Shown: positions 34,068-46,545, counted from the stretch's first letter. The stretch: 64,000 bases of DNA from Nephrocerus scutellatus (GCA_947095585.1 OX352761.1:138414277-138478276), one strand, 5' to 3'. A program made the numbers and translations. Notes: generated by a model from the sequence alone, not told the origin.

Positions 34068-34801
34068 GCCAGTCTTCTGGCATCGCTTCTTCCTCCAATA
34101 CTTGCATTGTTAGTTAATGAATTGCTTGGGGTATTGCGGGACCTCCTGTTTTAATCAGATACAATCTGATCCCGGGGTCTTATTATACTCGAGCCGATGT
34201 ATCGCTCTGCTTACTTTGTCTGTGCTTGGTGGCAGCAGCATAGTGTAGTATTCGGTCATTGGTGGAGCCTCCAATTCTTCAGTTGGTTGGCCATTTAGTA
34301 GCTTATGAAAGTGCTCTTCCCATCGCTCTAAGATGCCTTTGAGATCGGCGATCAGATTACATTCTTGGTCATTGCAGTATGTGCAACGCGGTGTAAATTG
34401 GCACACATCATACCGCGGATTCTTTGGTAGAACTTCCGCGCCTGGTGCGGTCCTCGCTCTCTTTACTGTTCTAGTACATGGAAGAGATTCTTCTCCCAGG
34501 CTGCTTTCTTTCGCCGGTGCTTTTTCATATCTCCCGAGCTCTTTATATTCATCTTCGCGTGTCCGCGTTCTATGAGATTGTTGCATTGCTTGGTACGCAA
34601 CATTCTTTCATTCAGTTGTTATCTTACATTCGTCATCGAACGAGTCGTTCCGATCTCTACGACTACTGCCTAAGATGGGGCCAGCAGTGTTCTTAAGGCA
34701 TGTCCATTTCTCTTCTATGCCCGACATCTCAGCCCCAGGACTCCCTGTATTTAGGGCAAGTCCTATCGCTTGACCGTTGTTTCTGTTCTCTTCATTGCGA
34801 A
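34068..34801 (-). mobile_element. LINE family A copy 3: linker and start of RT
   Basis: Minus-strand fragment corresponding closely to about 3850-4622 of copy 1. The open frame 34586-34155 reads through the basic linker (MQQSHRTRTREDEYKELGRY), LPKNPRYDV, CTYCNDQECNLIADLKGILE, RWEEHFHKLLNGQPTEELEA, and PPSTDKVSRAIHRLEYNKTP before GSD. Upstream, near 34640-34690, it retains gaccgattcgt-type sequence matching the SSRRDRNNW region. Neither the endonuclease nor the YADD part of the RT is present. It shares long near-identical blocks with copy 1, for example the 32-bp run beginning ctctaagatgcctttgagat at 34324-34355, but has a single VWEKNL-equivalent unit. Confidence 0.85.
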
Positions 34802-37800
34802 CGAAATCCTAGTCGACTAAAATTTTGGCGACTTTAAATATCTGAGCGTACCACCAGTGGCAATAAATGAAATGAAGTCTGAAAATCTAAATTTCTGATT
34901 AAAAAAAAAACATTATATTCAGCACAGTACGCAGTAGTATATTCAAACCAACACCATCTACCATGAAAAATCGAAAAGTTCGTCTAAAACTCGAATGAAA
35001 TATTAATAGATAATGGCATGCATTGCAACTGCAGAAACGACGAACCCAGAACCTAGACACCCGCAGCGAAACATAATCTCTTCAACCCCAGTGTATGAGT
35101 ATACGAAACCAAACCAATAGACTACGACTCGGAATCGGTCGTGGTACTCGTTCATCACTTCAATACAACTAACGTGCCGGTCACAAGTTTATTGGAGCTT
35201 TGTGTCATAATTCGAATAACCGGGCGTGTCGTTGTGGTGTTATCAGCATTATTCGTAGCGCACCAAATCCTCTTAAATGTTGAACTACTCGTAGTGAAAT
35301 AATAAATTTATAAATTTTCTCGGTTGGAAGGTCGCCTTCATTTACCCACCGTCTAACGCCCACATTTGAAAGGCATTTATTCCTTATACGAGATAATATG
35401 TATCTCTAAATTTTACTTTTTGCGCGCTGGCTCAAAATGAATCGTTACTAGCACAAGCGGAAAAATACTACAGGAAAATTATATATGGCCTCTGATGTAT
35501 AAGCCTTGATCAGCATGAAGTTGCATATCCAAAGACAAAAATAATTGTCGTTTTTTTATGAAATCCAGTGAAATCCTGCAAAATAATCAAAAACTTATTC
35601 AATATGAATGAATAAATAAATAATTTAATGGCTTCTTGATCATAAAGAATCTCCATATAGATCGTTAAGCGTCCATTGTTGTAATCATAACATCATAAGG
35701 CAATGAAAATCATATAAAAATTTGCTCGTCTATTCTTTGTAGAATTCATATTTTAAAGGGTGCCTTTCCAGTTCAATGGCAAAGTTTATCTATCAAATTA
35801 TTGTTCTCTGTCCCCACCACCTTTATTTTGCACCTTTTTGTGAAAGTGCACAAAATAACTGACAAAATGGTTTTGTAGTTTTATACTAAAATTGTATTTG
35901 TGCATAATGTAGAGTATCTACTGTGGAGTTATAATCAATACATCCGCGATAAGATTAAAAGTTTTTCAATTATTATGCACTTTTTACTTCCAGCAGTTGT
36001 TTACTTAGAATTAACTTACAGTTGACTGATACGTTTTGATTGAAAATATTGCCAACTTAAAACTTTGCTTTGAATGCTTTCTTGTGTATTTGAACTCTAA
36101 TTTTATAAATAAAAACTAATAAAAAGCTTAAAATACAAAACTAGTTTCTCTAATTTACAAGTGTTCTTACCTTAATTATCGCTCGTTATTTTATGGAAAA
36201 AGTAATAACCAATAGACACCGTTAATACACGATGCCAAAGAAATGCCATTAGCTCCTGTTGTGTTTAATTTGACTTACATTTCAAGACATGTATTACAAA
36301 ATGAAATTATAGCGCGATCATTTTAATGGACACGTTTAAATTTCAATATACACAAATATACGGAAAGTTTTCTGTATTTTCTTTGGCATGACACGGCCTT
36401 AGAGCAGTTTTTATTTTTCAGTTGAGTTGACTTGAGTCAAGTTGAGTTTGTGCTGCCCCTTCGGGCAAAAAAACAACTCGAAACTAAATCCTTTTTTTAC
36501 TTTCACTATGACTGTGCTGTGAGTAGCATATCAAGCATTCATTCGCTTCAGATTTGTCAAGAGCATACACCACTGCTCTTACTTTGTACATTTGCGCAAG
36601 AATTGTGAAAATTTGCAGTTGTTTGTTATATCAATTTGTTTCATTTGTACGATTTCAAGTCAAAAAGTTTTGCTAAAACATTTTCAATGGAATCTCGAAA
36701 CGACAAATGAACAAAAATAAAAAAAGTTACGGAAAAAGCAAAGCACAGCACAAAAAGAAACGTCTCTCAACGAGAAAAAGATGAAGAATTGAAGGACGAC
36801 AAGCAAACGTCAGACAATAGTTGAATGAGAATTGCAAATGTAAATGCAAATCTGATATTTGCAGATTCACGGATGAGGTGATGAAGAAAGCAATTGAAAG
36901 ATAAAGAGAAACAAATCAGAAAAGCGGCGGGCAATATTTAAATTTCTGAAGAAAGTCCGAGTTTTGAATCGTATCCTTGTATTTTTTTTCTGCTACGTCG
37001 AACGCACTTTTATAAGTTGTTCTACTTGTATTTGCTATATGCTTTCTTCTATTGACCGACAAGACGAGTGATTCAGTCACATTATGTCCCACTTGTTTGT
37101 GTTCATTTAGTGTTTCCTGCTTCGTTATTTTGAATGATAAGAAGCAGCTAAAAAACACAATTAAAATCCCGTAAAAAGAAGATTATGTTTAATTTGCAAT
37201 GAAAGACGCTCCTTGCTTATTAGCATTTCTGGCTTTGTAAGCGGGTTCCGGTTGTGGCCCACCCACAAATATCGCTCCATCGGTTCTAATTTCTAGATTC
37301 TTCTATTCGAAGAAATATGTGCTTCTCTTTCACAAGATTAACACATCCTTGGTTCCTTTAAACAAGATATGTTGATGTATGCAAAACAATATCTTTTTGA
37401 GATTCTCATTATGTTGAATTAACATTTGCTTTTTGGATTTTAATTTTCCGAATTAATATACATATGTACTTCAACAATATTACAGCTTTTGTTGTTTCCT
37501 CCAGCCAGCCAACGCACATAGTTTAATTCTGATCTATGCTGGAAAAGGAATCGTTCTCATCATCTCTATCAGAGGAAATTTCTAAATTAAAAACAAGTGA
37601 TGCGAATGAATACTTGAAATTCCATTTGACAAAGTTATTTCTACTACAGCAGCAAAAAGGTCCTTCGTTTCAAGCAATTACGTGACTATTGGAGGAATGC
37701 TTTACCGATTTTTATCTTTTAAATTTATTAGGAAATCACTTTATTTAATTCCATGCATTTCTCTTCGGTGTAGGGACAAGGATAATAAAAATATATTGCT

Positions 37801-38829
37801 TGTTGTCGATTTTCATGCCGGAAGAGGCATCTATCCAGATGTGTCGTTAAAGCGCAAGTGATGACTCCCAGGAGAGCATTTTCAGTGATTTGTCATCACT
37901 TTACGCAAAGTTGTCGGTCCTTTCCTGCCATTGAGCGTAATTTAAGTGGGGTTGCAGATCGATTTCGACCATCATTGTGCGTATATGACTGATTCCAGGT
38001 CGGTGCTAGTTGTTTTCTACTGCTGGGAAGTACGATGTGAATAAAAAAGTGTTTAATGATGTAAAATAAAGAAATTGCTTCATTTTAGAAATGTTACCTT
38101 TATTTCGATGAATACCAGTAAACTTGAATATAACCAGCCAGGCATGGAGTCCCCATTTTCAATTGCGGTAAAAATGGTTGGCAGATCTTAGTTGAAAGAA
38201 AAGACAAAAGACTAAATTTATCTAAAAGGGGTATTTTATTCAACAAACAATCCTACAAGAAGAAGTGACGACAACTTAAAATGCCCATCAGAATACATCG
38301 TCTTAAGAGATTTTTCTGGAATTTGTGAGTTTGATTTTTAGTATTTGTGTCATTTTGAAGATACTAAGTGAGGAAGGATGGATTTTTATCTTGAATCTTT
38401 TTCAGAAAATCATTTCTTGGCAACGGAGTTTGTCGATATGCGTAGCTACGATACAACTTGCTACAACGATTTTATTTCTATTCTTGGTTTCCCTTAAAAA
38501 CTTTCTGACGCTGTCACTACTGATAAATCTTTTAGAACATTTTTCTCTCTCTCCGTCAACATGAAGTGACATGTAAAAACCCAACAAAGTTCTTCATACT
38601 GGTTACGAGTAGCGTGTCTTTGTTATGAACGCTTTGACTGATTATATCAACTTAAAGTCAATCATCAGATCAAATTATTTACAGTTCACTGAATGTGTTG
38701 ATGCATACTGTATTTATAAGGTGAATTGAAGGTGTAATCTTATATGTGTTAGAAATGGGGAGTTAAATGTGAGATTTGCGTAGGTTTTTGAACTGATGCT
38801 GCCTTTTTCCTTAGTTTATGGAATTTACT
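34802..38829. other. No gene recognised
   Basis: About 4 kb of AT-rich sequence. A more GC-balanced stretch at about 35030-35270 might be regulatory, but I find no clear motif set. The open frames 36916-37158 (minus) and the overlapping pair at 38325-38587 have no recognisable domains. Two antiparallel short motifs near 36420-36450 (ttgagttgacttgagtcaag) form a small imperfect palindrome. Confidence 0.4.
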
Positions 38830-39190
38830 TTTTTAATTCTCTAGTCGACCTTCACAGATCAGGCTGCATCGTCATTGGTTATGCGGACGATTTGGTGTTT
38901 TAGTTCTAGTGGACTCAATATCAGTCAAAAACTATTACGATGCTGCCGTCACAGCACAACAAACTTCGTCTGGCCCACTGGGAAAGCGTCCCGGGGCTAA
39001 GAAAATGTATGTTCTGCTCGGAAGATGAAGAGTCATCAGAGCACATTCTCTGTGAATGTCCGGTATTACCTTGGACACATCTTTTACAAAGAATTATGAT
39101 CGACTGCGCATTTTTTTATAATTCGCGCACGTTTAAAGAGCTTCGCACCCTTATAATACTCGGCTATATGCTTGCCACAGCGTGGGCATT
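38830..39190 (+). mobile_element. LINE family B/R1-like fragment: YADD box joined to C-terminal zinc knuckle
   Basis: Plus-strand fragment. GCIVIGYADDLVF at about 38862-38900 (codons for YADD at 38880-38891) is the RT active site. Only about 50 bp later, 38940-39190 reads HNKLRLAHWE, then CMFCSEDEESSEHILCEC, a C-x2-C...H-x4-C zinc knuckle that in R1-, LOA- and I-type LINEs lies far downstream, after the RNase H domain. The thumb and RNase H have therefore been deleted. It abuts, and slightly overlaps, the 3' end of the opposite-strand family C copy that follows. Confidence 0.75.
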
Positions 39191-40530
39191 AAGGAAAAGG
39201 AGGATTAAATAGGAGATGTCTATGAGCCTGTGCTTTAAATGTCTGTTGATCATAGTGATGTGGATAGACAGAGCTGAAGAATGAATCCCTAAACTCAACT
39301 GTACGTCCGAAGATGGGTTGAGGGTAAACTGATAAGCATTTAGAGCGCCCTGAGTATTGCTGTTGAATTCAAGCATGCAGCTGGCTATTTCTCTTGAGCA
39401 CCGCTGGTGGAAGAAGCGATAAAACAGTGACAAAGCAGGAAACGTTCTTGCGGTGTTCAAACTAATCTATTAGTTTCGCTATATTTGCGTCACCGTTAGT
39501 TGTATCGCGCCGTTTTGTATTCTATCTAGCTGATGCAAGGTAGATTTAGGCGCACCAGACCAGATATGACAATTGTACTCAACTTTAGGGCGAATAAATG
39601 CCTTGTAGATAGTAAACAGATCGCAGGGAGCAACATATTTCTTGCACCTGGTTAGTAAACCTTAAAATTTGGCAGCATTTTGGGCGACGGTGATTATGTT
39701 GTCATTCCAACGAAGCATCAGCGAAAGAGTGAACTGAAATAGAGGTCACAGATAAGAGATCATTAATAAAATTAAAAATAGTGTCGGGGAAAAAGCGGAG
39801 CCCTTGGTGATGTAAAGGTGATGTATTTTAGATTTGAAACTGTCCAATACAACTTGAATTGAGCGGTCGAAAAGATAGCTTATCGACTCGATAAGCACGC
39901 ATTTTGGACAAAAGAGATTGATGCCAAACTCTGTCAAGTGCCTTAGAAATATCGAGTGCAACAGCTTTGCTTTCTCCAAATTGATGCAAAGACCGGTTCC
40001 ACTGTTCGGTGAGATGTACCATCAAACGAAATCCATACTGTCGGTCACTAAGAATTTCGTTGGTTTCGAGATATTTCATGAGCTTAAAATTGATCAGCGC
40101 TTCCATGACCTTGAAAAGAATGGATGTAAGTGCTATGGGTCGGTATAAAGAAGATGACGACGGTTCGCCTTTTTTGCGTTGGGCAAAGGCTCTTTTCCAA
40201 CTTTTCGGGAAGAGTCCAGAAGAATAGGAGAGATGGAAAAGCTCACGCAATGGTAATGTCAGCTTGGTGAACACCTCTTCAGAACTAATGGGGAAATACC
40301 ATCTGGCCCAACGAATTTGTGAGTGTTGAGATCGTTTAAGACTCTAGCAACTGCACGAGTACGAAGGCATATCTGTCCCATAGAGTGTTCAATACTCTGA
40401 GGTGCAGGAGGCAGCAATACACAATCTGGGAGAGTGGTGCTAGCTGGAAACTGCACAGCAAACAGATTGGCCTTGTCTATAGAGTTGACGACTGGATTGC
40501 CATTATAAATAAGAGTTGGAATCAATGACG
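39180..40530 (-). mobile_element. LINE family C copy 2
   Basis: Minus-strand retrotransposon. From the 5' side: VVNSIDKANLFAVQFPASTT, ICLRTRAVARVLNDLNTHKF and GPDGISPLVLKRC (40480-40270); then LFHLSYSSGLFPKSWKRAF and SSSLYRPIALTSILFKVMEA; TNEILSDRQYGFR; motif A VALDISKALDRVWHQ (about 39940-39990). The usual GVPQGSVLSPTLF block is shifted and damaged near 39760-39800 (GSAFSPTLFLILLM). The FADD box and part of the thumb are gone or unreadable. The C-terminal region returns at 39460-39300 (LSLFYRFFHQRCSREIASCM) and ends near 39180. Frameshifts separate the segments. It is the same family as 42894-44475. Confidence 0.86.
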
Positions 40531-42893
40531 ATGCTGTATGACAAATTCTGCTACTAAGAATGTACTGTCGTTTATAGGGACGTGGTACGTTTCTTTGAGT
40601 AAATACATCCTAAGATATAATAGATCTTTCAGATCGCAGTGTCTGCCTTATGGGTTAGAGTAAAAAAAAATAAAAAAATCCTTTTAAGCTAATTCCGTCT
40701 TTAGAATGAATCAAAACTATCCATATTGCGAGCTTTACTTACTCTTCCACTCTAATATCGTTTGGTTGGAAATGCAATTTGCTATTACGTAAAAATCCAT
40801 AACTTTATTTTTATTGCATTTATATTATTCTGCTTGATGATGGAAAAATACACAATGTAATCGTACATAAGTTATTACCTCTACCAAAAAAACTCATAAG
40901 GCCTGCGTTTGTTAAAAATAATTAGTTGAAACAGTGTCCAATGTTTCATCATGCCATGTTGTTACCATGGGCCAAGCTTGAAAAAAAAAACCACTCAATA
41001 TGTTTCACAGCCCCGGCATACGAATTGATTTCTCATTATCACATATACGGACAGCACAATGGTTCCTTATCAACAAGAGTGCGAAAGGAGAGCGGAAGAG
41101 TGTGTATGGAGCAGCCTCGAAACATGCCACTTGACGCACTCGTTCGTCGATTAATCAAAAGACCGCACGTTTGCTTTTCCCTTTTTTTTGCTTTGGTTGA
41201 TGAACCGTCATCTGCTTTATTTGTGCTATGGGAATTCAATGCAGGACTCAGGACTCGACGCGTTGCTGCTTGCTGACTTTTCCGTCTCACATCGGCGCGT
41301 TGTATTGATACAAGTTTTTCTTTAAATAATGAATGCGCTTTGTGTTCTCGTCGCATAAAAGTGCCAAACTCGACAGGATAATCGACTTTCTCTTGCTGCT
41401 CCAATGCAGCAAACAACACACAGAACCACACAATACAAATTTGTACGCACTCGACTAACAAGCTTTACACGTCAACTGTTGACGCTCGTATTTACATTGA
41501 CTTGAGCGAGTCTTAAAACGGAAACGAACTAGAGTCATTGTTAAATATTGATACGAATACTCTTTGCCGTTTTGGCTTTGTCATTGATGCTGTTCCTAGT
41601 AAAGGACCTTGCATTTTGCCACATAGCCAATAGAGCTATAAATATCCTAGTCCTTGTCGTCGTCGACGTCTTCGTCATCTATGTTCATTGTCGCTTCATT
41701 CATTCAGCTAATGTTTCGCTTTTATTTTTACTATTTTTTTTAACTATAACGTGATTTTGCTTTGTTATTTTGAGCAAAAAAACCAACCGTAAAACAAAGA
41801 GAAACTTTGATGGAGAAAAATAAAAGTATTTCGTGTTTTTTATCCACTCGCACTCTTATTGTCCTTTTTAAATAAAAAACAGTTTCTTTCGTTTTAAGGT
41901 TGCATGGCGCTATATTATATTCCTGGTTGGTGTTACATTGTTTGCAGCTGGTCACCGGCACACTCTGGCTATCCTTCGTTATATCATATTTTATTGCGAA
42001 TTGTCCTTGCCTATTAGCAACAGACATTGCGGCGCACGGTGCACAAGCAACTTATGCTCGCTTTTTTTTTTGTTCTGCCGGCCTCTTGACTTCTCGTGGC
42101 TCTTCATGAATTCGTGTTCTGCTTAGTCAACCACTTTACCTACTGAATGAGGAAGGACCATATTTTTTTTCTTTTTCTCTGATCTTTGTGCTGTGTTCAT
42201 AATTTGGTTCGCGTGCTGAAAACATTTTTACATTAAATCGGAAGTCAAGGGAAAGGCAAAACAACCGCAAATTCAAAGAAATCATATCAACAGTAGAACA
42301 AATAGGCAGGCGACCGCATAAAGACCTCGCCTTGGACCTCACTGCAAAGCAGCTACAAGGTAAGCGAATTAGTTCATGTTTTAAAAGAAAGCGCATTCAA
42401 GCAGCCAACTAGTGCTGCTGCGGAATGTTCATTTTCATTGAAAGCAGGATGAATGGAAACTGACCGCAATATTTTTTGTTCCACTACCATGAGAAAATAC
42501 TAATTAATATCGTTAATAATACAATTTTCATGCTACCAAATGTACTGTACTGTACAGACACTACTGGCTTTGTAATTATTGCTGTCATTATTTAGAAGGT
42601 AGTTAGTTTTTTGTTGAAATGCTCTCTAAGTAATGACCTCAATCCCTGGATTCAAATGGACGAAAATCAAAGTTTTCCTTTATTCAAATGTGTAAGTATA
42701 ACAAGGCCAGTCGGCCAACTAGCTGCAAAAGCTTTTCAATCCAGTAGCCTGCTCTATACGTCTTTATTAGTTAATTAACTGAAAATTTAAAGATTTTGAA
42801 AAGGAGTCCAGTGTGGCCACGGAACGGCAATTCGTCATCTATACTAACTACTTATATCAAACTGCGATATTAGTGAATTTTCAACATAACTAC
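40531..42893. other. No firm gene
   Basis: Contains an A-rich run at about 40663-40677 that could be a lost insertion's tail. A more GC-balanced block at 41040-41530 has overlapping open frames on both strands: 40926-41276 plus, and 41461-41039 minus with 140 codons and a hydrophobic N-terminus. Neither is recognised. The remainder is AT-rich without motifs. Confidence 0.4.
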
Positions 42894-44475
42894 CTTTTTT
42901 TTATTTATTTTTCTTTTTTTATAATTAACACACGTGGGCGTGTGCATAAGGAAGTTAGGGAGAGGAAAATATGAAACACAGAATCGGGCAATTCATTCCA
43001 GATAACAATAGTGTGGCAGTAATCTCTGAATTGGTTAGTACGTCCGAAGATAGGCCTAATGGTAGACCCGTGTGCCCGAGTTGAGGCACGGGTATTACGG
43101 ATGGCTTCAAGAATGGACGGGATGCGTTTGGATATTTCTTTTGAACACAGCTTGTGGAAAAAGCGATAAAACAGTGACAAGCAAGAAACATTCCTTCGAT
43201 GTTCAAGCGATTCGATTGTTTTCGCGATATTTACGTCACCAATAAGCATTAACGCGCGGTTCTCAATTCTGTCTTGTAGACGCAATGTGGTCTTTGTGGC
43301 ACCTGCCCAGATAATACAGTTGTATTCAAGTTTAGGGCGAATATATGCCTTGTAAATAGTAGTCAGATCTGAAGGAGTGAATTACATCTTGCACCGTTTA
43401 AGGAAACCTAAACATTTCGCAGCATTCTGGGCGATGGCAAATATGTTGTCGTTCCAATGAAGCTTGTTGTTGACGCATATACCGAGAATTGAGAGTAGTT
43501 TAGTTTCTTCAATGCAATTCATAGAAAAGGGTGGGTGGTTAAAATTACGCTTGGATGACAGATGAGAGTATTGAGTTTTGAAAGCGTTAAATTCAACTCT
43601 ATTATGTAGTCTCCACCTTTTTATGCTGTCAAGGTCAGAATTTAACGTGCTTAACATGCGTTGTTGTTCAAGTTTCACTTGCGACGAAAGCGTTTATATA
43701 AAGCGTGCAGAAAGCGTGAAATCATATGAAAAGCTAAGAGTGCTGTCGTCAGCGAAAGAATATATTGGATTAGAGTGGCGGATAGGAGATCATTAATGAA
43801 AATCATAAAGAGTGTCGGAGACAAAACAGAGTCTTGAGGAACACCGGCGCATATGCGGTGAACATTGGATTTGAAACCGTCATATTCGACATGGATTGAA
43901 CGGTCAAAATGGTCTTATAATTTCCATAGGCATTCATTTTATACAAAAGTGCTTGATGCCAGACTCTGTCAAATGCCTTGGATATATCGAGTGCAACAAC
44001 TTTGCTTTCACCAAATTTGTGAATAGACTGGTTCCACTTTTCAGTGAGATAAGCCTTCAGGCTAGGCCATCATGGAACGTTGGCTACGAAAACTGTGCTG
44101 CCGGTCGCTAAGGATTTTACGTGAATCAAATAATTGCATAAGCTTACGATTGATCAGCGTTTCCATGACCTTAGAAAGCGCAATTGGTCGGTACGAGTAA
44201 GGAGATGATTGTTCGCCTTTTTATGAACAGGCTGTATTAAGGCTGTTTTCCAATTCCAACAAGAGAAATGGAAAAGCCTTCGCAGTGGCAATGCCAACGT
44301 TGAAGTACACCTCTTAAAAACTATAGCGGTAATGCCATCAGGCACAGCAGATTTATGATTGGTGATATCATTTAATACTCTAGCCACTTGACGAGTACGA
44401 AAGTAAATCCGTCCCATAGAGGATTCTACTCTATGCGATGCAGTTTGAAGATAAAATAAAACAACCCGCACAAAT
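42894..44475 (-). mobile_element. LINE family C copy 3, with A-rich tail
   Basis: The most complete family C copy, 5' truncated near 44475. In order on the minus strand: IYFRTRQVARVLNDITNHKS and PDGITAIVFKRC (about 44420-44310); fingers and palm with several frameshifts (44290-43900); GVPQ...LFxIFINDL equivalents near 43790-43840; FADD at about 43745-43760; NSDLDSIKRWRLHNRVEFNA (about 43580-43640); LSILGICVNNKLHWNDN; AAKCLGFLKRCKM; KAYIRPKLEYN near 43330; RIENRALMLIGDVNIAKTIE; LSLFYRFFHKLCSKEISKRI; IVIWNELPDSVF near 43000. It ends in ttataaaaaaagaaaaataa (42894-42922 on the plus strand as T-rich), the retrotransposition tail. It cannot code for an intact protein. Confidence 0.9.
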
Positions 44476-45280
44476 GTGTGCAAAGTTTGAATAAAATCGG
44501 TTTACTCCGATTATCACTCCAAATTAGTCCAAAATTTTTACAAAAAATGGAGGTGTGTTCACAACATGACTTTTTTTACGTACGGGTCCAGTATTTTCAG
44601 TATATGTATAGTAAAAAATAGTAAATGTATAAGAAGTTAATATAAAGAATATATAAAAATAAATATTACTACACTGGGGTTCTGAATTTATGTACATATC
44701 TTCTGCATAAACATTAAGCCAAACTTAAAAAACCATTCAGATTCGAGTACCGATCATATGCATGATGATACCTTTCAGGAAAGGTGAGAAGAAAAGCTTT
44801 CAATAAATATCAATGACTTGCATTTTAAATGCCCAAACCAAACCAACCCAAACATCAATTTCCTGAAAACGGAAGACAGTCGGAAAAGTTATCCTTGGAC
44901 ACACATACACAGCACAACTGTTATCATTGCCTATTGTTTCAAGTCGGCTGCTTTGTTTACCAAAGGACCAACTGAAGAGTTCAAGTAGGATCTGTTGCGA
45001 AAGTAAAAGGATTTAAAATCTATTATAGTTTGTTCAGTAAAGTTGTACTGGGAATATAACTACTCGAGTTGAAGTTTAATGAAAAAACATAAAACGAAAA
45101 GTTTTGAAATGGCATGTCTCTCTGCGTATAATTTGCATAAGACGTTTGACAATGCCATCGGATTATTATTTTACGGTTATTTGCTAGAATACCTTTTTTA
45201 TTGTTAAATCAATTGTTACATTTTTATGTCGTTTTCCGGTATTGCTGTACATGGCGTAATAGAGTTCTCTTCTGACTATC
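44476..45280. other. No gene recognised
   Basis: AT-rich spacer without recognisable open frames or repeats, up to the CTAT that flanks the solo LTR. Confidence 0.45.
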
Positions 45281-45284
45281 CTAT

Positions 45285-45873
45285 TGTTACGAAAAGTAGC
45301 TAGTAGCGTAGATTGGAATGGAATGGAATACGAGTCCTAAGATGAATCGTAATGTACATACTCGTCCATAAACAGGCACTAATTTAGAATTTACAATTGC
45401 ATACTTTTAGGCTGTAAGATTAATTAGGTTATTTTAAATATAACCGACTATAAGTATAAATCATTATGTACTGGTCAACAATGTAGTCAAACAGTTTTGT
45501 CCGGTTTGTCCTGTTTTTGTGAAACTACATGATTTTTAGAATATGACTCATTAGATATGAGTATGGTTAGTTGCAAATAAGGAGTGGCAACTTCCTGGTA
45601 TTTTCTCGATATTTATGTCTACAGGATTGGAAGTTTCTGGAAACTTTTCAATGAGTATGAGTTCTTATTTGGAATTCAACCAGAATAGTAGTGAAATACA
45701 AGTATTGTTAGAATAAGTGTTTTTGTGTACTTAGAAAAGTAATCACTAGTGTAATTTGTGAACTTTTGTTACTTTTACTGTTTGCTTAAAGTTGTAATTT
45801 ATTAATTTATAAACTTGCGTTGTGTTTTATTTGCAAAATCCTTGACGAGCTCAAAAGGCTAAATTTCGTAACA
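45285..45873. mobile_element. Solo LTR, 589 bp, probably Gypsy superfamily
   Basis: Begins TGTTACGAAA and ends TTTCGTAACA, so the termini are TG...CA inside a perfect 10-bp inverted repeat. It is flanked by CTAT at 45281-45284 and again at 45874-45877. A 4-bp target duplication with TG/CA ends is the integrase signature, with 4 bp typical of Gypsy-type elements. No gag-pol sequence is present inside, so recombination between two LTRs has probably removed the body. The interior is AT-rich, with a TATA-like tataagtataaatc near 45450 and no coding frame. Orientation is not determined. An intact provirus is not present here. Confidence 0.85.
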
Positions 45874-46089
45874 CTATAATAGGAAAAAATAAAGTCTATC
45901 AAGTGGCAGTGCTATGAAATTACCAAGCCGAGATTTTTTCTTATCGCCTGACTTAACGATTTACTACACGCGCTAGTATATTTTGTAAACAACGAAAAAG
46001 TAAGCCCTGCTACTACGTCTCTGCAATCACTTAACCTTGTAGTTGTACACCGCGGTATATGCGAGTATACCAACTTCAGCCACCGTCAA

Positions 46090-46370
46090 TGGAGATTTTT
46101 ATGTACTTTGAATGCAAGACGGTGTCAAAATTTAGTTACCACGCTTTCAGTTAACCGCTTCATTCTTTGGAACTTTGTCAATTCCACGGTCTATGCCAAT
46201 AAGCCACAAGACGACCTCCGATTCAACAAAGAACGCAAAATTGAAATTTATGCAAGAATGTCAAAAAAGTCGGGTTGTGTTGCATGCGTTTCCATGAAGG
46301 ACATTTGAATGGTGCTGTGTTCCATGCTTATTGCCAATTAAGCCTTTTGATATCCCAATAATAAATGAAT
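46090..46370 (+). pseudogene. C-terminal fragment of a Tc1/mariner (IS630)-type transposase
   Basis: The reading frame at about 46135-46305 has FILWNFVNSTVYANKPQDDL, matching the FFLWGYVKxKVYAxxPxT block that closes the catalytic domain in several insect IS630/mariner-group transposases. It is followed by an alpha-helical stretch (RFNKERKIEIYARM) and then, after a frameshift, GHLNGAVFH at about 46300-46330, the GHLNDVVFH-type terminus of the same proteins. Only the last 80 or so residues of a protein of roughly 340 residues remain, with no terminal inverted repeat identified. It is unrelated to the mariner copy at 1114. Confidence 0.7.
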
Positions 46371-46437
46371 TTATTTAAAAAATACAATTGGCGCTCCGAA
46401 TATTAACCACAAATGTCGTCCGCTCCGACTACTGAAA

Positions 46438-46545
46438 AGTAATTAATAATAATAAAATTTGCCGCGACAGACTGTTGCAGTCCAAGGCCTAGCTTCTGGC
46501 GAACATTTGTGTTGTGTATGTATATTTTTGGACACAAATAATTAT
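46438..46545 (-). mobile_element. SINE 3' half
   Basis: The minus strand reads atttgtgtccaaaaatatac, cacaaatgttcgccagaagc, taggccttggactgcaacag, tctgtcgcggc and then (ATT)n (plus-strand taattaataataataaaat at 46441-46459). This matches the 3' half and tail of the SINEs at 16212 and 18766. The tRNA-like head is absent, the usual outcome of 5' truncation. Confidence 0.82.

Noticed and set aside
34190..34586. Host gene call based on similarity to craniofacial development protein 2
   Set aside because: That name is widely attached to LINE endonuclease-RT ORFs; the same sequence recurs at 3290, 24130 and 63000 with decay typical of a transposon.
36420..36450. Small palindrome ttgagttgacttgagtcaag
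   Set aside because: Too short and imperfect to be a regulatory site or transposon end.
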